From Bradyrhizobium rifense (lineage in GTDB: Bacteria > Pseudomonadota > Alphaproteobacteria > Rhizobiales > Xanthobacteraceae), in NCBI RefSeq assembly GCF_008123425.1, contig NZ_VSSS01000026.1:1-61727 (forward strand): a stretch of DNA of 61,727 bases, in the 5' to 3' direction. The translations under genes and the position numbers were made by a program. Within the stretch, counting starts at the first letter, position 1. Every line of letters begins with the position of its first letter. The notes below the pieces were generated by a model. It was given only the letters and a program-made list of their open reading frames with translations, was not told the DNA's origin and made no database searches. Shown piece by piece: positions 52,401 through 61,727 of the stretch.

Positions 52401-55400
52401 CTTCTATACGCCGGGAAGCATCACGCTCTCGGCATCGAACATTACCGCCGGCGCCGGCACGATCAACGGTGGTGTCGTGACGTTCAACGCGGGGGCGGGG
52501 ACGATCTATGTCGGGCCGTCCAACGATCCGAACGGCACCGCGCCGCCCGCCGGCACCGTATTCCTGAGCAACGCGACGATCGCGAACTATCTCGCCTCGC
52601 TGGCCGGTTCGAGCACGTTCGCGCTGACCGCGACCAATTCGCTGTACGTCGACAACGGCGGCAGCGTCGCCGCCGGGGCGGCCCGTAACGTCAACCTGAC
52701 GGCGGGCTCGTTGATCTCGTTCGGCGGCAATACCACCCTGACTGGCAATACGATCCTGCTCAATGCCGGTCGCACCGGCACGCTCGCAGTCAACGCCGCT
52801 TACAATGGCGGCGCGACGATCACCGCACAGACGCCGCTGCAACTGACGGCATCGCAGGTCAAGTTGACCAGCACCGACACCGTCTACATCGGGAACGCGT
52901 CTACCGACGCCAATGCGAGCGCGGCAGGCTTCATCGATAACGCGACCATTGCGCGCTATATTGCGGCGCTGCACGGCGTCGGGGCGATCTCGATTTCGGC
53001 GCTCACCCCGGATTCGGCGACAACCTCGCTCACCGTCGATGCCAGTGGCAGGATCGACAGTACGCGCAAGGACGCGAACTCCCACGCGACCGCCAACGGT
53101 ATCAACGTCTCGCTGTCAGCGGCCGCGGTGACCGTTGCCGCGGGTGCCGTGATCGACGCCCAGGCCGCCAATGCGGGTGGGACCACCTTCCGGTCTGGCA
53201 CCGTTTCGATCGCAGCCAGTTCGCTTCCCTTCATCAATGATCCCATCCACAATCCGCTCAACCTGCCGGACCCGCCTACGGGCGGCGCGCTGACGATCAA
53301 TGGCACGGTCAAGGGCAGCGGAATCGCGCTTTCTGCCGGCGGTATCGACGTCGCGGGCACGGCGGCGCTGCTCGTCGACACCGGCGGCAGCGTGCGCTTC
53401 AGCTTCTGGAACAGTGAAAACGTCAACAATAGCTCGGGCAACAACGGGTCGAACGGGACTCTGTCGAACAACGTGATCGCGAGCTATATCGCGGCGATGC
53501 AGGCGGGCGGGACGTTCGTCCTGTCGTCGCTCGGCGACTGGACCACGTCCCTGAGCTCCACCGCCGTGATCAATGGCGGCAGCAACGTCAAGATCGCGTT
53601 TTCGTCGAAGGCGTTTTCGGTCGCACCCGGCGCCCAGGTCATTGCGGGTACGGTCGGCTTCAGCTTTGATCAGGACGACGTCTATATCGGCCCCACCGGC
53701 GACGCCAACGCGAACAGGACCGGGTTCGTCAGCAATGACACGATCGCCAATTTGATCCTGGCGATGCCGAGCCTCAGCACGTTCTCGATCAGCAGCAACA
53801 ACTCGATCACCATCGATTCCGGAGGCGTCATCGATACACGTCTCCTGAACGGCTCCGGCTTCTCCCAGGGTTATGTGCACAGCATCTCGCTGAGCGCGCC
53901 GTCGATCTCGGTCATGCAGAATGCCGAAATCAGGGCGCAGGTCATCAACAACGGAACCAGCTTCACCAGCGGCGATGTCAGCCTGATCGCGACCGCCAGC
54001 CAGACGCTGTTGTCGGGGCCGGCTAGCGCGACCACCGGTATCACCGTCGACGGCAAGATCACCGGCGCCAACATCACCATTCAGGCCAATTCGACTGCCA
54101 CCTCGAATCTGACGAGCACGATCGTGGGCGATCTCGTGATGGTGGCCGGAGCGACTGTGGCGGCGAACCTCGGCGGTATCAACGGCGGATACGTCGCCGC
54201 CAATACGGTCGCAAAAGTCGCGATCACGGGTCACGCCGACATCAACGGCAGCGGCAACGTGCTGATTTCCGCGCATGGTACCCAGGACGCCGAAGATCCC
54301 GTGATTGCAGCCGGGATATTGTCGCCGCTCGGCGTCGCGGTCGTCATCGGCAACGTGACGGCCGACGTCTCGACGATCGTGTCATCCGGCGCCTCGATCC
54401 GCGCGGGCGGGGGCATTCTGGTCGGCGCAGCCACCGACACCACATTGAACGTGTCATCGCTTGCAGTCACGACAGGCGGTCTATACCTGGCGTCAACCGC
54501 GGTCGGTCTCGCCAACATCAAGACCGAAGCGACCGTCAACTCGGGCGCGACTATCTCCAGCGGCAATCAGGGACTTCAGGTCTCCGCGAACAACTTCAGC
54601 AACTTCTCGGTCAGTGCGACGGCGTTCGGATTCAACCCGCTGTTGAGCACCAGCGACGCCGGCGGCATGGGGGGCGCCGTTGCGGTGAGCAACATCAATG
54701 TCGCGACCACGGCGACGATGGGCGCCAATTTCGGCAGCAACGGCGCCAACCAGACCGGCAACCTCCTGGTGGCCGCGGCTTCCGACATTGCCCAGAACGC
54801 GACGAGCGCATCGGTCACGCTCGGATCGCCCGGATTGCTCGGCGCCATCGTCAACGGCGCGGCCGGCGCGTCGACGGGCTTCCAAAGTGTGGCCAGCACG
54901 CTGCTGACGCCGATTACGGACATCAAGCTGCCGTTCAAGGTCGCGGGATCGTTGGCGCTTGCGACGACGTCGGAATCGGCCAACGCCGCCATCGCAGCCA
55001 CGAACGGCGGGTCGGCGCCGCAGGTCTACACGTCCGGCGACGTCGCCGTGGTCAGCCAGTTGATCGACGACCGGATCCGCAACAATTCCTCCTCGACGGT
55101 GAACGTCAGCAGCGCGGACAAGGGTCCTGCATTTGCGATCTCCGTCGCAGTCGCCTTCGGCGAGTACACCCACAACTCGAACGCCTATGTCGGGTCGAAC
55201 GTGGTCATCCACGCGGCCGATATCGGCGTCGCGGCCTTGACGACCATACCCAACACCAACTCCTGGGAGGAGTGGAACGGTCTCAGCGACACGCTCAACC
55301 ATCTCAACGCCAATTTCGGCGTCGTCAACAATATCGTCACCACCTATGCCAACGCGAACTCCAGCGGCGGCGGCACCGTTTCCGCCGCCGGCTCGTTCGC

Positions 55401-58400
55401 CTATTTCGGCCTGACCGACAACACCACGGCCTGGGTCGGCAGCGGTGCGCAACTGTATTCGACCCGTACGACGGGCACGCCCGCCTGGACGGCGACGGCG
55501 GCCTACAACATCGACGGGGTGACCATTGCGCAGGGCTTCGCCTCGGCGCTGACGGTTTCGGCCTACACCTACAACACGTCGATCGACATCGGCGGCGTGT
55601 TCGGGCCGCTGGTGCTGCTGCCGGGCTCCGACAGCCCGGGAACGGCGGCGGGCGGAACGCTCAACCTGATCCAGTCCACCAGCAACACGATTGCCGGCGT
55701 TTCCTCCGGCGCCACGCTGGATTCGCAGACCGACGTCAGCGTGACCGCGAATACAACCGACCTGCTGTTCGCGATCGCGCCGACGTCCGGCTCGTCGGCC
55801 GGCAGCGGGGCGCTGAACGGCATCCTGTCGATGGCCTCCATCGACAACACGACCCACGCCTCGATCAGTTCGCTGGCCACCGTCATCTCGCAGGGTTCGG
55901 TGCAGATATCGGCCAACCAGAACGTGTCGCTGTTCTCGCTGTCGGGCGCGATCCAGCTCGGCACCACCTCAGGCGTCGGCGTCTCCGCCGCCTACATGAC
56001 GGCGCTCGCCGACACCGCCGCCTATATCGGAGATAACCGCAACGACATCGTGGGCGGGCCCTTTGCGACCGACGATCCGAACGCCCTGGGCGGTTCGGGC
56101 GGTCACGTGACCACCAAGAGCCTGCAGGTCAACGCCGCGACGGCGGGCCGGGTCACGGTTGCCGCGGTCGCAGCGGTGGAATCCGATCCGTTCGCGCAGA
56201 TCGGCTATGTCAGCAAGGCAACGGCACTCTACAAGTCGCCGCCCTTTGGTGGATTGGGCGCCCTCGAAGTGGCCAAGCAGGCCGCCGCGAAGAAGAACGG
56301 CACCTCGAAGTTCAGCATCGACATCGCCGGCAGCTCCGCGGTCTCGGCCACGTCGCTCGACACCTCGGCCTACGTCAAGGGCGTCACCGTCAACAGCGGC
56401 AGTCCCTATACGTCCACGGACGCGCCCGTCATCCAGGTCCAGGCACTCAACGACACCATCACCACCAACGGCTCAGGCTCCGGCGCGCTCAACCTTGCGG
56501 GCGGGAGCGCGACCAGCGCCGCGATCGCCGGTGCGATCTCGATCGCGCTGTCCAGCAACTCGACCACGGCCTACATCGCCAATTCGACGGTTTCGGACGA
56601 AACGGCCGTCAACGTCCGGGCGCTCAGCGGCGGTTCGCTGACGGCGGTGGCGATCGCGCTCTCCGCGACGCGCAGCGGCCTCGCTGCCTCGGTATCGGCT
56701 TCGGTCGGCTCGATCTCGGATTCGGCGACCGCCTATATCGACAACTCGACCATCACCGGCGTGAGCGGCGGCACCGCGAACGCAGCCAATGTCAACGCGT
56801 ACCAGACCTCGAATATCGCGATCGGCGGTGGCTCACTTTACCTCAACGGGGACAAGAACGCGGCCGGCCTGGCGCTGACTTATGCCGAGATCCGCAATCC
56901 CGGCGGCAGCAACGCCGTCGATGCGCATATCTCGGGTTCTACCGTGACGGGGTTCAACGCGCTGACAGTCATCGGCGACGACGCCAGCGTGATCGCGGCC
57001 GGCGGCGCTTCGGGCGGCTACGCCGAAAACGGATTGGCCGGGTCGATGGTCATCAGCGAGATCAGCCCGACCGTGCTGGCCTATATCAGCTCGAGCACCA
57101 TCACGGCTTCGGGCGGAAACGTCACCGTCAGCGCCGAGAGTGTCGATATCGCCTCGCTGGACGATGCGCTCGGCACGCTGGTGCGCGCCACCAACCACGG
57201 CCAGCTGGCGCATGATAATTGCACGACGTCGAGCGGGTCGCAGGCTTGCGTGGACTTCAGCGGAGCCGCGCTCAACGGCGGTGTCGGCGCCGGACCCGGA
57301 GCCGCGATCACGTCGGTTGCGGGCATCATCCAGGCCGGCAAGAACAATATCGGCATCGCCATCGTCGTCGACGAAATCAGCGCCACGCGTTCGGCCTACG
57401 TCACCAAGACCCTGATGACCGTGACGAGCGGCAACGTGCTGGTTGCCGCGGAAGACTCCTCGAAGATCCAGTCCGTTGCGGTCGGATTCGGTCTGTCGAC
57501 CGGACAGTTTGCCGGACAGGGCGGCGCCGTCATCAGCACCATCAAGAACAACGTGTCTGCGGCCATCGGCGACGCCAATTCGACCACCTCCGATACGGTG
57601 GTGAGCGCGGGCAACGTCACCGTACAGGCGCTCGACAATTCTGCGATCACCTCGACTGCGGCGGTCGCGGGAGCGTCCACCCAGGGCAGCGCCGGCGGTC
57701 TTGCCATCGTCTATAGCGAGATCGACAACCAGCTCAACGCCAACGTCACGAGCGCTAAGGTGCTCGCCAGCAACGACGCCGTGGTCAGCGCCACTTCGAA
57801 CGGCAGGATCTCGACGGTCGCCGTCGGCGTGGCGTTGTCCTCGCAGATCGGCCTCGCCGGATCGGTCGCGACCAACCTGCTGGGCACCAACGTCACGGCC
57901 AGCATCACCAGCGGGGCGGACGTCACGGCCAACAACAATGTCGGCGTGATCGCCAACAATTCGGACAACATCGTCGTGTCCGCCGGCGCGCTCTCGATCT
58001 CCAAGGGCCCGGCCGGCGGCGCCGGCTCGATCGTGACCAACCAGATCACCGGCAGCACCTCGGCCTATATCAGCGGATCGAGCACCAAGGTCGACGCGCT
58101 CGGAACCAGCTCGAGCGACACGTTGTCGGTCAATAGCGGCACGCTGGCGCACGCGAGCGATCTCAGCGGCTTCCAGGCGCCGACCGACAGCACGCCCAAC
58201 CTCAGCGAGACCCAGGATACGGTGAAGGGCCTTGCCGTGGTGGCGAGCTCGCACCAGGCCGTCGTGACCAATGTCATGACGATCTCGGCGGGCACCGGCA
58301 TCTCGATCATGATCAACCCGATCACCTCGGTGTTGAGCGGGTCGACCAACGCTTACATCGACGGCGCCAGCATCGACACGCGCCTCACCAGTGCGAGCCT

Positions 58401-61400
58401 ACTGCCGCAGATCGACGTCGCCGCCTCGAGCTTCTCTTATTCGGGCGCGTTCGGCGCCGGCATCGTGCCTCCAACCGGCAACGGCGGTGGCGGCGCGACC
58501 ATCATCTCGACGACGATGTCGCGCACCACGATGGCCACCATCACCAATGCGACCGTCGGCAGCCTTTCGGCGACACCGTCCGCGACGGTCGGCGCGGTCA
58601 CTGTGAAGGCCAATGCCGAGCAGGATGCGTCCTCGATCGGCATCGGCTTCAACACCGGCTCGGTCGCTCTGAACATCTTCACCGCGACCACTGAGGCCTA
58701 TGTCGACGGCGGTGCGATGACGGCGTCGTCGCTGACCGTGAATGCCAATGACACCACCGCCATCTACTCGGCGGGCGGCTCGGCGGCCTATGGCAGCCAG
58801 GCCGCGGTCGCCGCGGCCTTCCTGGTCCAGGTCTCGGCGAACCGGACCGAGGCCTATGTCGGCGACGAGTTCTACTATCACGGCGGCAGCACGACGCACA
58901 CGACCGCGCTCAATCTGAGCGGCGCGCTCGACGTCGAGGCCAACACGGTCGATCGCTTCCAGGCCTATTCGGTCGGCGGCTCGCTCGCGACCGGATCGGC
59001 CGCGATCGCCGGCATGGCGAATATCGAGATCGCCAATAACACCACCATCGCCGGTGTCTATGACACCACGCTGCGGTCGCCCACGGGTGGCGCGGCCGGC
59101 GCGGTCACCATCATCGCGAACGAGGACGTCGCGATCAAGGAGATCGCCGGCGCGCTCGCGATCGGCGCCAGCGGCTCCGGCGTCGGCGTCGGTGCGGCCG
59201 CCAACGTGCTGGTCTTCAAGAGCCAGACCATTGCGGAAAGCGTCAACAGCAGCCTGAACTCCGCCGGCGCGATCAATGTCAGCGCGCTCAGCACCAAGGA
59301 AGTGCTGTCCTACGCGGTCACCGCGGGCATCGGCGGCAGCGTCGGCATCGGTGCGACGGTCGGCGTCATCATCATCGGCGAGAACACGGCCGATTCCGAC
59401 ACCCAGATCCAGGAAACCGGGCAACTCGACCAACGCGACAACAACGGCCACAACGCCGGCACCATCACGGCGGTCAACAACAGCACCAGCAATTCGCACG
59501 GCAGCGATGCGGTGGCGAGCGGCACCGCCGGCAATCCGAACAACGCCCATGTCACCTCGACCTACGACGTCAGCACCGTGCTGGTCGGCGGTGCCGACGG
59601 CGTCACGGCGCAGATCGCGGGCGGCACCACCGTGGGCACGCAGGTCAATGTCGGCGCCACCAGCGCCAACGCGACCAAGATGTATCTGCTCGGCGCCGGC
59701 TTCGCCAAGAATGTCGGCATCGGTGCAGGCATCGGCTACACCAGCGTCAACAGCCGTGTGACCGCCAATTTGAGCTCGGCCGTCACCGCGCCGTCCGTCA
59801 TGGTTGCGGCGGTGGTCAAGGACGCCGGCACCGGGCCTTATGCCGGTCAGACCATCAACACCGAGGCCATCGCCGGCGGCGCTGCGCTTTACTTCGGCGC
59901 GGATGCCGCGGTGGCGATCGGCAACGTCTCCAATCACGTGACGGCTGAGCTCGGCGGCTCCGTGACCGGGACGGGCGGCGCCGGTGTCGCCGTGATGGCG
60001 CAGGATTCCACGACCCAGATCGTCTTCACCGGCGGTGTCACCGCCGGCGCCGCGGCGGTTGGCGCCTCGATCTCGACGGCGAGCCGGTCGAGCACGGTCT
60101 CGGCAGATGTGCTGCAGGGTGCCAACATAAATACCTCGACACTCGCGGTCGGCGCACAGGGCGCGGGCACCTTGACCACGACGGCAACGGCGCTCGGCGG
60201 CGGTATCGTCGCAGGCGTCGGTGCCGACGCCGAGGCCCACGAGAATTCGAGCGTGACCGCCGATATCGGCCCGGGCTCCACGATCGCGACGTCCGCGACC
60301 GGGGCCGGCACGCTGGTGTCGGCGTCGATCACGCCCAATCTGTCGAGCAGCGCGATCGGCGTCTCGGTCGGCGGCGGTGCGGTTGGCGTCGCCATCGCCC
60401 AGTCGACGGTCGGCGCCCAGGTCACGGCCGATATCGGCGACAACACCATCTTCTCGGGCGGCGCGATCTCCGTGGCGGCCATGGCGCTGGTCCCGACCGG
60501 CGGCACGACGACCTACGCCTGGGCCCTCGCAGGTGGTGGCGGATCGCTGATCGGTGCCGAGGGCGGCCGCGCCAAGGCTTCGGAGAACGCGACGGTCAAC
60601 GCCTATGGCGGGACCGGAATTACGCTTCCCAACGCCAACGTGACCATTGCAGCCGAAAACGACAGCGCCCAGTACGCGGAGGCGACCGGCCTTTCGACCG
60701 GCTTCCTGGCCTTGGGCGCGAGCGTCGCGCAGGTATCGTCCAGCGCGCACACCTACGCCTATCTCGGGGCGGGCGCGATCACGTCGGCGTCCAACATCGG
60801 TGCTCTCCAGATCACCGCGACCGGCGTCGATGCCAACGTCGCCAATGCCATCGTCGGCGCGGGCGGCACCTATGCCGGTGCCGCGGCGGTGGCGACCACC
60901 AGCTCGACCGCAACCACCCAGGCGCGGATGGACGGCAACTTGACCGACGACACGCTCTATTTCGGCGGCCTCAACATCCGCGCCAAGCACACCACGAACT
61001 ATGCCGCCAGCGGCGACGCCTACCAGGCCTCCACCGCCGGCGTCGCCGGCGGCAGCGCGCGAAACACCATCACCACGGACACGACCGCCGAGGTCGGCAC
61101 GCACCTGATCATCAATTCGGCCGGCGGCGACATGGATGTCATCTCCAACGACATCGTCAACCAGGCCGGCGGCGGTGCACGTTCGGGTTCGGGCGGCATG
61201 TTCTCGGGCGCCGCAGCGCTCAGCAACTCGACCGTCACCCAGACCGTGACCACCAATATCGACGCCGGAACGGTCCTGAGCCTCAATGCCGATCCGCGGA
61301 CAACGAGCGCGGTGATCAACATCGAAGCCTACAACACGCTGAATACGAACGACACGGTGAGCCTGGCCACGGCGAGCTTCTTCGCCGGCGGCGGCGCCGA

Positions 61401-61727
61401 ATCCGACATGACGGCGAATGCCACGCTCCAGGTCAACATCAATGCCCGCGAGCTCTTCAGCGCAGGCAGGATCTATGTCGGCACGGCCGCGAAGATGGCG
61501 GCGGCCAACAATGCCAACGCCAGTCTCTACGGCGCGATCGCCGGCGTCGGCGCCAGCACCAACAGCTGGGTTCACGCCAACCAGGCCGTGAACGTCGGCA
61601 GCAACGCGAAGGTCGAGGCCTGGGGCGATATCACCATCTATGCGGGTCTCGCCGGCGACGGCAGTGTCTTCAGCAGCGTGCAGGCGACGGCGACGACGGT
61701 CGTCTACAACAACACCGCTGTTCCGAT
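49495..61727 (+). CDS. Giant filamentous adhesin, LktA/FxxPxG type (partial at right edge)
   Basis: A single frame stays open from the ATG at 49495 (GAGGA upstream) to the window end, at least 4077 codons, with no stop seen. Residues about 1-46 form an extended signal region ending near VRLQAQ. Residues about 47-165 are a haemagglutinin-like secretion domain (NVIVPDGRTGTALQTAGGVT...FNSFSQFSVGQGNTVNLQLP...LVNIVRDAPVYVNGTLN). The usual NPNG is replaced by FADPKG at residues 134-139, the FxxPxG hallmark of the leukotoxin-LktA-like adhesins. A repetitive Ala/Ser/Thr/Asn/Gly-rich beta-helix follows. The very long open frames on the opposite strand all keep the same phase, supporting one unbroken gene. 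Secretion by a partner outer-membrane channel (TpsB type) is expected; none is in the window. Confidence 0.9.
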   Translation, partial: MRRPSARRDNNERMLQGLARFRSMSLLCAMQMVFMPVFSVRLQAQTPNVIVPDGRTGTALQTAGGVTNVTTSTVSGANAFNSFSQFSVGQGNTVNLQLPTGTQNLVNIVRDAPVYVNGTLNSYMNGAIGGNVYFADPKGFIVGRSGTVNTGSLNVSTPTREFTDSLIGPGGAINGTAVENLMAGSFPVSPDGNVRIYGRINAIDGVRLTGQNVLVGGASQRDIANLDHAAKFAASVNSKGLRSASAITVSNGSIHIGAVNNATVNGRLTARSKTTTPSNVTVTAGNSIEVGKNAKLTTASKTADAGNITLKTQGDLTVKSGARINASSAKGNGGLVDLSADGKFDIGDKVQINLAAPNGTHGTLVLDPVDIIVGDAAQGDANVNMSNATVVAAISALNGTGTFTLSASNSITIDQHGRVDGGTGGVNVTLSAPTLTLLAGSYLRGDTVLLDSGASGTINVNAAANGGAQMVTNTALQFIAAHLMLTSTGTVVVGDGTSSANSNAAGFISNATVARYSAAMGGLGDLTVSATTALTVDGTGIIDTRQLGSDGVSNGKSLDVALRAPTITIASGGQVLAQSVNTSDVMFGAGKITLDATSGAPGAVTVAGLLSGGSVALAGSSVALNATAIIDTRNRDSDGNALRDSGDVTITANSITAAAGSQIQAGAINSGSNTFVAGAVTFDATAVSNGTVTANGSITGSNVTLMAGTSVGVGAAARIGASVPDGTAAIKLQAPTISVASGAQFSANSVIYNIQRSAVIVGDPTQDAADASNPGFISNATVAGYIAALGGNGAMTLSAMDSLAVDAHGVIAGGAAGVALTAGTSISLAGNSRVTGNSVSINSDTVTINAGVTGGTVLSPSFRLVTSVLNLTSSADMVVGDAANAAVNLTNATIAGYLSTAGGSVGTLKLSAASSITVKNGGVIDLRHFDAASGHSSGVSGNIALVAPTIAIESGASLRTDVSNVSGQTFYTPGSITLSASNITAGAGTINGGVVTFNAGAGTIYVGPSNDPNGTAPPAGTVFLSNATIANYLASLAGSSTFALTATNSLYVDNGGSVAAGAARNVNLTAGSLISFGGNTTLTGNTILLNAGRTGTLAVNAAYNGGATITAQTPLQLTASQVKLTSTDTVYIGNASTDANASAAGFIDNATIARYIAALHGVGAISISALTPDSATTSLTVDASGRIDSTRKDANSHATANGINVSLSAAAVTVAAGAVIDAQAANAGGTTFRSGTVSIAASSLPFINDPIHNPLNLPDPPTGGALTINGTVKGSGIALSAGGIDVAGTAALLVDTGGSVRFSFWNSENVNNSSGNNGSNGTLSNNVIASYIAAMQAGGTFVLSSLGDWTTSLSSTAVINGGSNVKIAFSSKAFSVAPGAQVIAGTVGFSFDQDDVYIGPTGDANANRTGFVSNDTIANLILAMPSLSTFSISSNNSITIDSGGVIDTRLLNGSGFSQGYVHSISLSAPSISVMQNAEIRAQVINNGTSFTSGDVSLIATASQTLLSGPASATTGITVDGKITGANITIQANSTATSNLTSTIVGDLVMVAGATVAANLGGINGGYVAANTVAKVAITGHADINGSGNVLISAHGTQDAEDPVIAAGILSPLGVAVVIGNVTADVSTIVSSGASIRAGGGILVGAATDTTLNVSSLAVTTGGLYLASTAVGLANIKTEATVNSGATISSGNQGLQVSANNFSNFSVSATAFGFNPLLSTSDAGGMGGAVAVSNINVATTATMGANFGSNGANQTGNLLVAAASDIAQNATSASVTLGSPGLLGAIVNGAAGASTGFQSVASTLLTPITDIKLPFKVAGSLALATTSESANAAIAATNGGSAPQVYTSGDVAVVSQLIDDRIRNNSSSTVNVSSADKGPAFAISVAVAFGEYTHNSNAYVGSNVVIHAADIGVAALTTIPNTNSWEEWNGLSDTLNHLNANFGVVNNIVTTYANANSSGGGTVSAAGSFAYFGLTDNTTAWVGSGAQLYSTRTTGTPAWTATAAYNIDGVTIAQGFASALTVSAYTYNTSIDIGGVFGPLVLLPGSDSPGTAAGGTLNLIQSTSNTIAGVSSGATLDSQTDVSVTANTTDLLFAIAPTSGSSAGSGALNGILSMASIDNTTHASISSLATVISQGSVQISANQNVSLFSLSGAIQLGTTSGVGVSAAYMTALADTAAYIGDNRNDIVGGPFATDDPNALGGSGGHVTTKSLQVNAATAGRVTVAAVAAVESDPFAQIGYVSKATALYKSPPFGGLGALEVAKQAAAKKNGTSKFSIDIAGSSAVSATSLDTSAYVKGVTVNSGSPYTSTDAPVIQVQALNDTITTNGSGSGALNLAGGSATSAAIAGAISIALSSNSTTAYIANSTVSDETAVNVRALSGGSLTAVAIALSATRSGLAASVSASVGSISDSATAYIDNSTITGVSGGTANAANVNAYQTSNIAIGGGSLYLNGDKNAAGLALTYAEIRNPGGSNAVDAHISGSTVTGFNALTVIGDDASVIAAGGASGGYAENGLAGSMVISEISPTVLAYISSSTITASGGNVTVSAESVDIASLDDALGTLVRATNHGQLAHDNCTTSSGSQACVDFSGAALNGGVGAGPGAAITSVAGIIQAGKNNIGIAIVVDEISATRSAYVTKTLMTVTSGNVLVAAEDSSKIQSVAVGFGLSTGQFAGQGGAVISTIKNNVSAAIGDANSTTSDTVVSAGNVTVQALDNSAITSTAAVAGASTQGSAGGLAIVYSEIDNQLNANVTSAKVLASNDAVVSATSNGRISTVAVGVALSSQIGLAGSVATNLLGTNVTASITSGADVTANNNVGVIANNSDNIVVSAGALSISKGPAGGAGSIVTNQITGSTSAYISGSSTKVDALGTSSSDTLSVNSGTLAHASDLSGFQAPTDSTPNLSETQDTVKGLAVVASSHQAVVTNVMTISAGTGISIMINPITSVLSGSTNAYIDGASIDTRLTSASLLPQIDVAASSFSYSGAFGAGIVPPTGNGGGGATIISTTMSRTTMATITNATVGSLSATPSATVGAVTVKANAEQDASSIGIGFNTGSVALNIFTATTEAYVDGGAMTASSLTVNANDTTAIYSAGGSAAYGSQAAVAAAFLVQVSANRTEAYVGDEFYYHGGSTTHTTALNLSGALDVEANTVDRFQAYSVGGSLATGSAAIAGMANIEIANNTTIAGVYDTTLRSPTGGAAGAVTIIANEDVAIKEIAGALAIGASGSGVGVGAAANVLVFKSQTIAESVNSSLNSAGAINVSALSTKEVLSYAVTAGIGGSVGIGATVGVIIIGENTADSDTQIQETGQLDQRDNNGHNAGTITAVNNSTSNSHGSDAVASGTAGNPNNAHVTSTYDVSTVLVGGADGVTAQIAGGTTVGTQVNVGATSANATKMYLLGAGFAKNVGIGAGIGYTSVNSRVTANLSSAVTAPSVMVAAVVKDAGTGPYAGQTINTEAIAGGAALYFGADAAVAIGNVSNHVTAELGGSVTGTGGAGVAVMAQDSTTQIVFTGGVTAGAAAVGASISTASRSSTVSADVLQGANINTSTLAVGAQGAGTLTTTATALGGGIVAGVGADAEAHENSSVTADIGPGSTIATSATGAGTLVSASITPNLSSSAIGVSVGGGAVGVAIAQSTVGAQVTADIGDNTIFSGGAISVAAMALVPTGGTTTYAWALAGGGGSLIGAEGGRAKASENATVNAYGGTGITLPNANVTIAAENDSAQYAEATGLSTGFLALGASVAQVSSSAHTYAYLGAGAITSASNIGALQITATGVDANVANAIVGAGGTYAGAAAVATTSSTATTQARMDGNLTDDTLYFGGLNIRAKHTTNYAASGDAYQASTAGVAGGSARNTITTDTTAEVGTHLIINSAGGDMDVISNDIVNQAGGGARSGSGGMFSGAAALSNSTVTQTVTTNIDAGTVLSLNADPRTTSAVINIEAYNTLNTNDTVSLATASFFAGGGAESDMTANATLQVNINARELFSAGRIYVGTAAKMAAANNANASLYGAIAGVGASTNSWVHANQAVNVGSNAKVEAWGDITIYAGLAGDGSVFSSVQATATTVVYNNTAVP
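50608..53860 (+). repeat. About eight imperfect beta-helix modules inside the adhesin
   Basis: The coding sequence repeats a module read as (V/I)xxGDxxxxANxxxxGFISNATIAxYxAAL, then a Thr/Ser-rich strand (FTLSAxxSITVD) and xxGxIDTR. Copies lie near 50608, 50958, 51774, 52116, 52500, 52882, 53398 and 53680; the seventh is the most divergent. They correspond to adhesin residues about 371-1455. Spacing varies from about 280 to 820 bases. Beyond 54 kb the repeats change to a different short pattern of strand plus AYI/STVTA-type turns. Confidence 0.65.

Noticed and set aside
58399..61575. A 1058-codon open frame on the minus strand opposite the adhesin, with five further long ones between 49.5 and 58.3 kb
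   Set aside because: They are shadows of the adhesin frame: all keep the same phase relative to it and are dominated by Asp/Arg/Gly/Ala residues typical of antisense high-G+C reading. The plus frame encodes the recognisable secretion domain and repeats.

Overview
The window looks like chromosomal DNA of a high-G+C alphaproteobacterium, most like the Bradyrhizobium/Rhodopseudomonas group. This rests on codon bias, many small rhizobial-type secreted or membrane proteins (DUF992, DUF6894, HdeD-like), frequent GTG/TTG starts and four-base stop/start overlaps inside operons. It is inference from gene content, not from a marker gene. I saw no rRNA, tRNA or CRISPR array.

Layout. (1) 0.1-4.5 kb: a CorA-type metal channel, a di-haem peroxidase (MauG/CcpA type) followed by a small cupredoxin, and a methyl-accepting chemotaxis protein. 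(2) 4.6-6.3 kb: remains of an RND efflux operon, an adaptor gene with several frameshifts and a transporter cut off after about 110 codons. (3) 6.3-13.6 kb: an envelope and stress block with small membrane and secreted proteins, an HdeD-like protein, DUF992, an AI-2E transporter, an APC amino-acid permease, DUF6894, a Bax-inhibitor-1 protein and a DUF1269 protein. (4) 13.8-18.0 kb: a six-gene Mrp/Mbh-type cation/proton antiporter operon in the order E-F-G-(MbhD+E+MrpB fusion)-C-D, with no full MrpA. (5) 18.3-22.4 kb: an intact RND efflux pair. (6) 22.6-25.3 kb: an arginine/ornithine-type permease followed by arginine deiminase. (7) 25.6-28.4 kb: one NarX-type sensor kinase and two closely related LuxR-type response regulators.

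(8) 28.4-39.2 kb is the most unusual part. Two giant genes (1788 and 1321 codons) lie 9 bases apart in one operon. They encode leaderless, beta-rich proteins that I cannot assign to a family. The block ends at dusA, a known integration target. A degraded integrase N-terminus and a cluster of GTGTGCAC elements, including a perfect 16-bp palindrome, lie between the giant operon and dusA. This is my main candidate for an undescribed system. (9) 39.2-44.6 kb: dusA, a PhyH-family dioxygenase, a second integrase scrap, a quinone-detoxification-like pair (MhqO/MhqD types) diverging from a LysR regulator, and a frameshifted barstar-like immunity gene. (10) 44.6-48.4 kb: a periplasmic binding protein translationally coupled to a hybrid sensor kinase. 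(11) 48.7 kb to the end: a secreted protein of unknown function, then a filamentous adhesin of the LktA/FxxPxG type. The adhesin is open for at least 4077 codons and runs off the right edge.

Much of the window reads as a surface, stress and signalling region: efflux, ion homeostasis, acid/arginine metabolism, two-component sensing and adhesion, interrupted by one horizontally acquired-looking block beside dusA.
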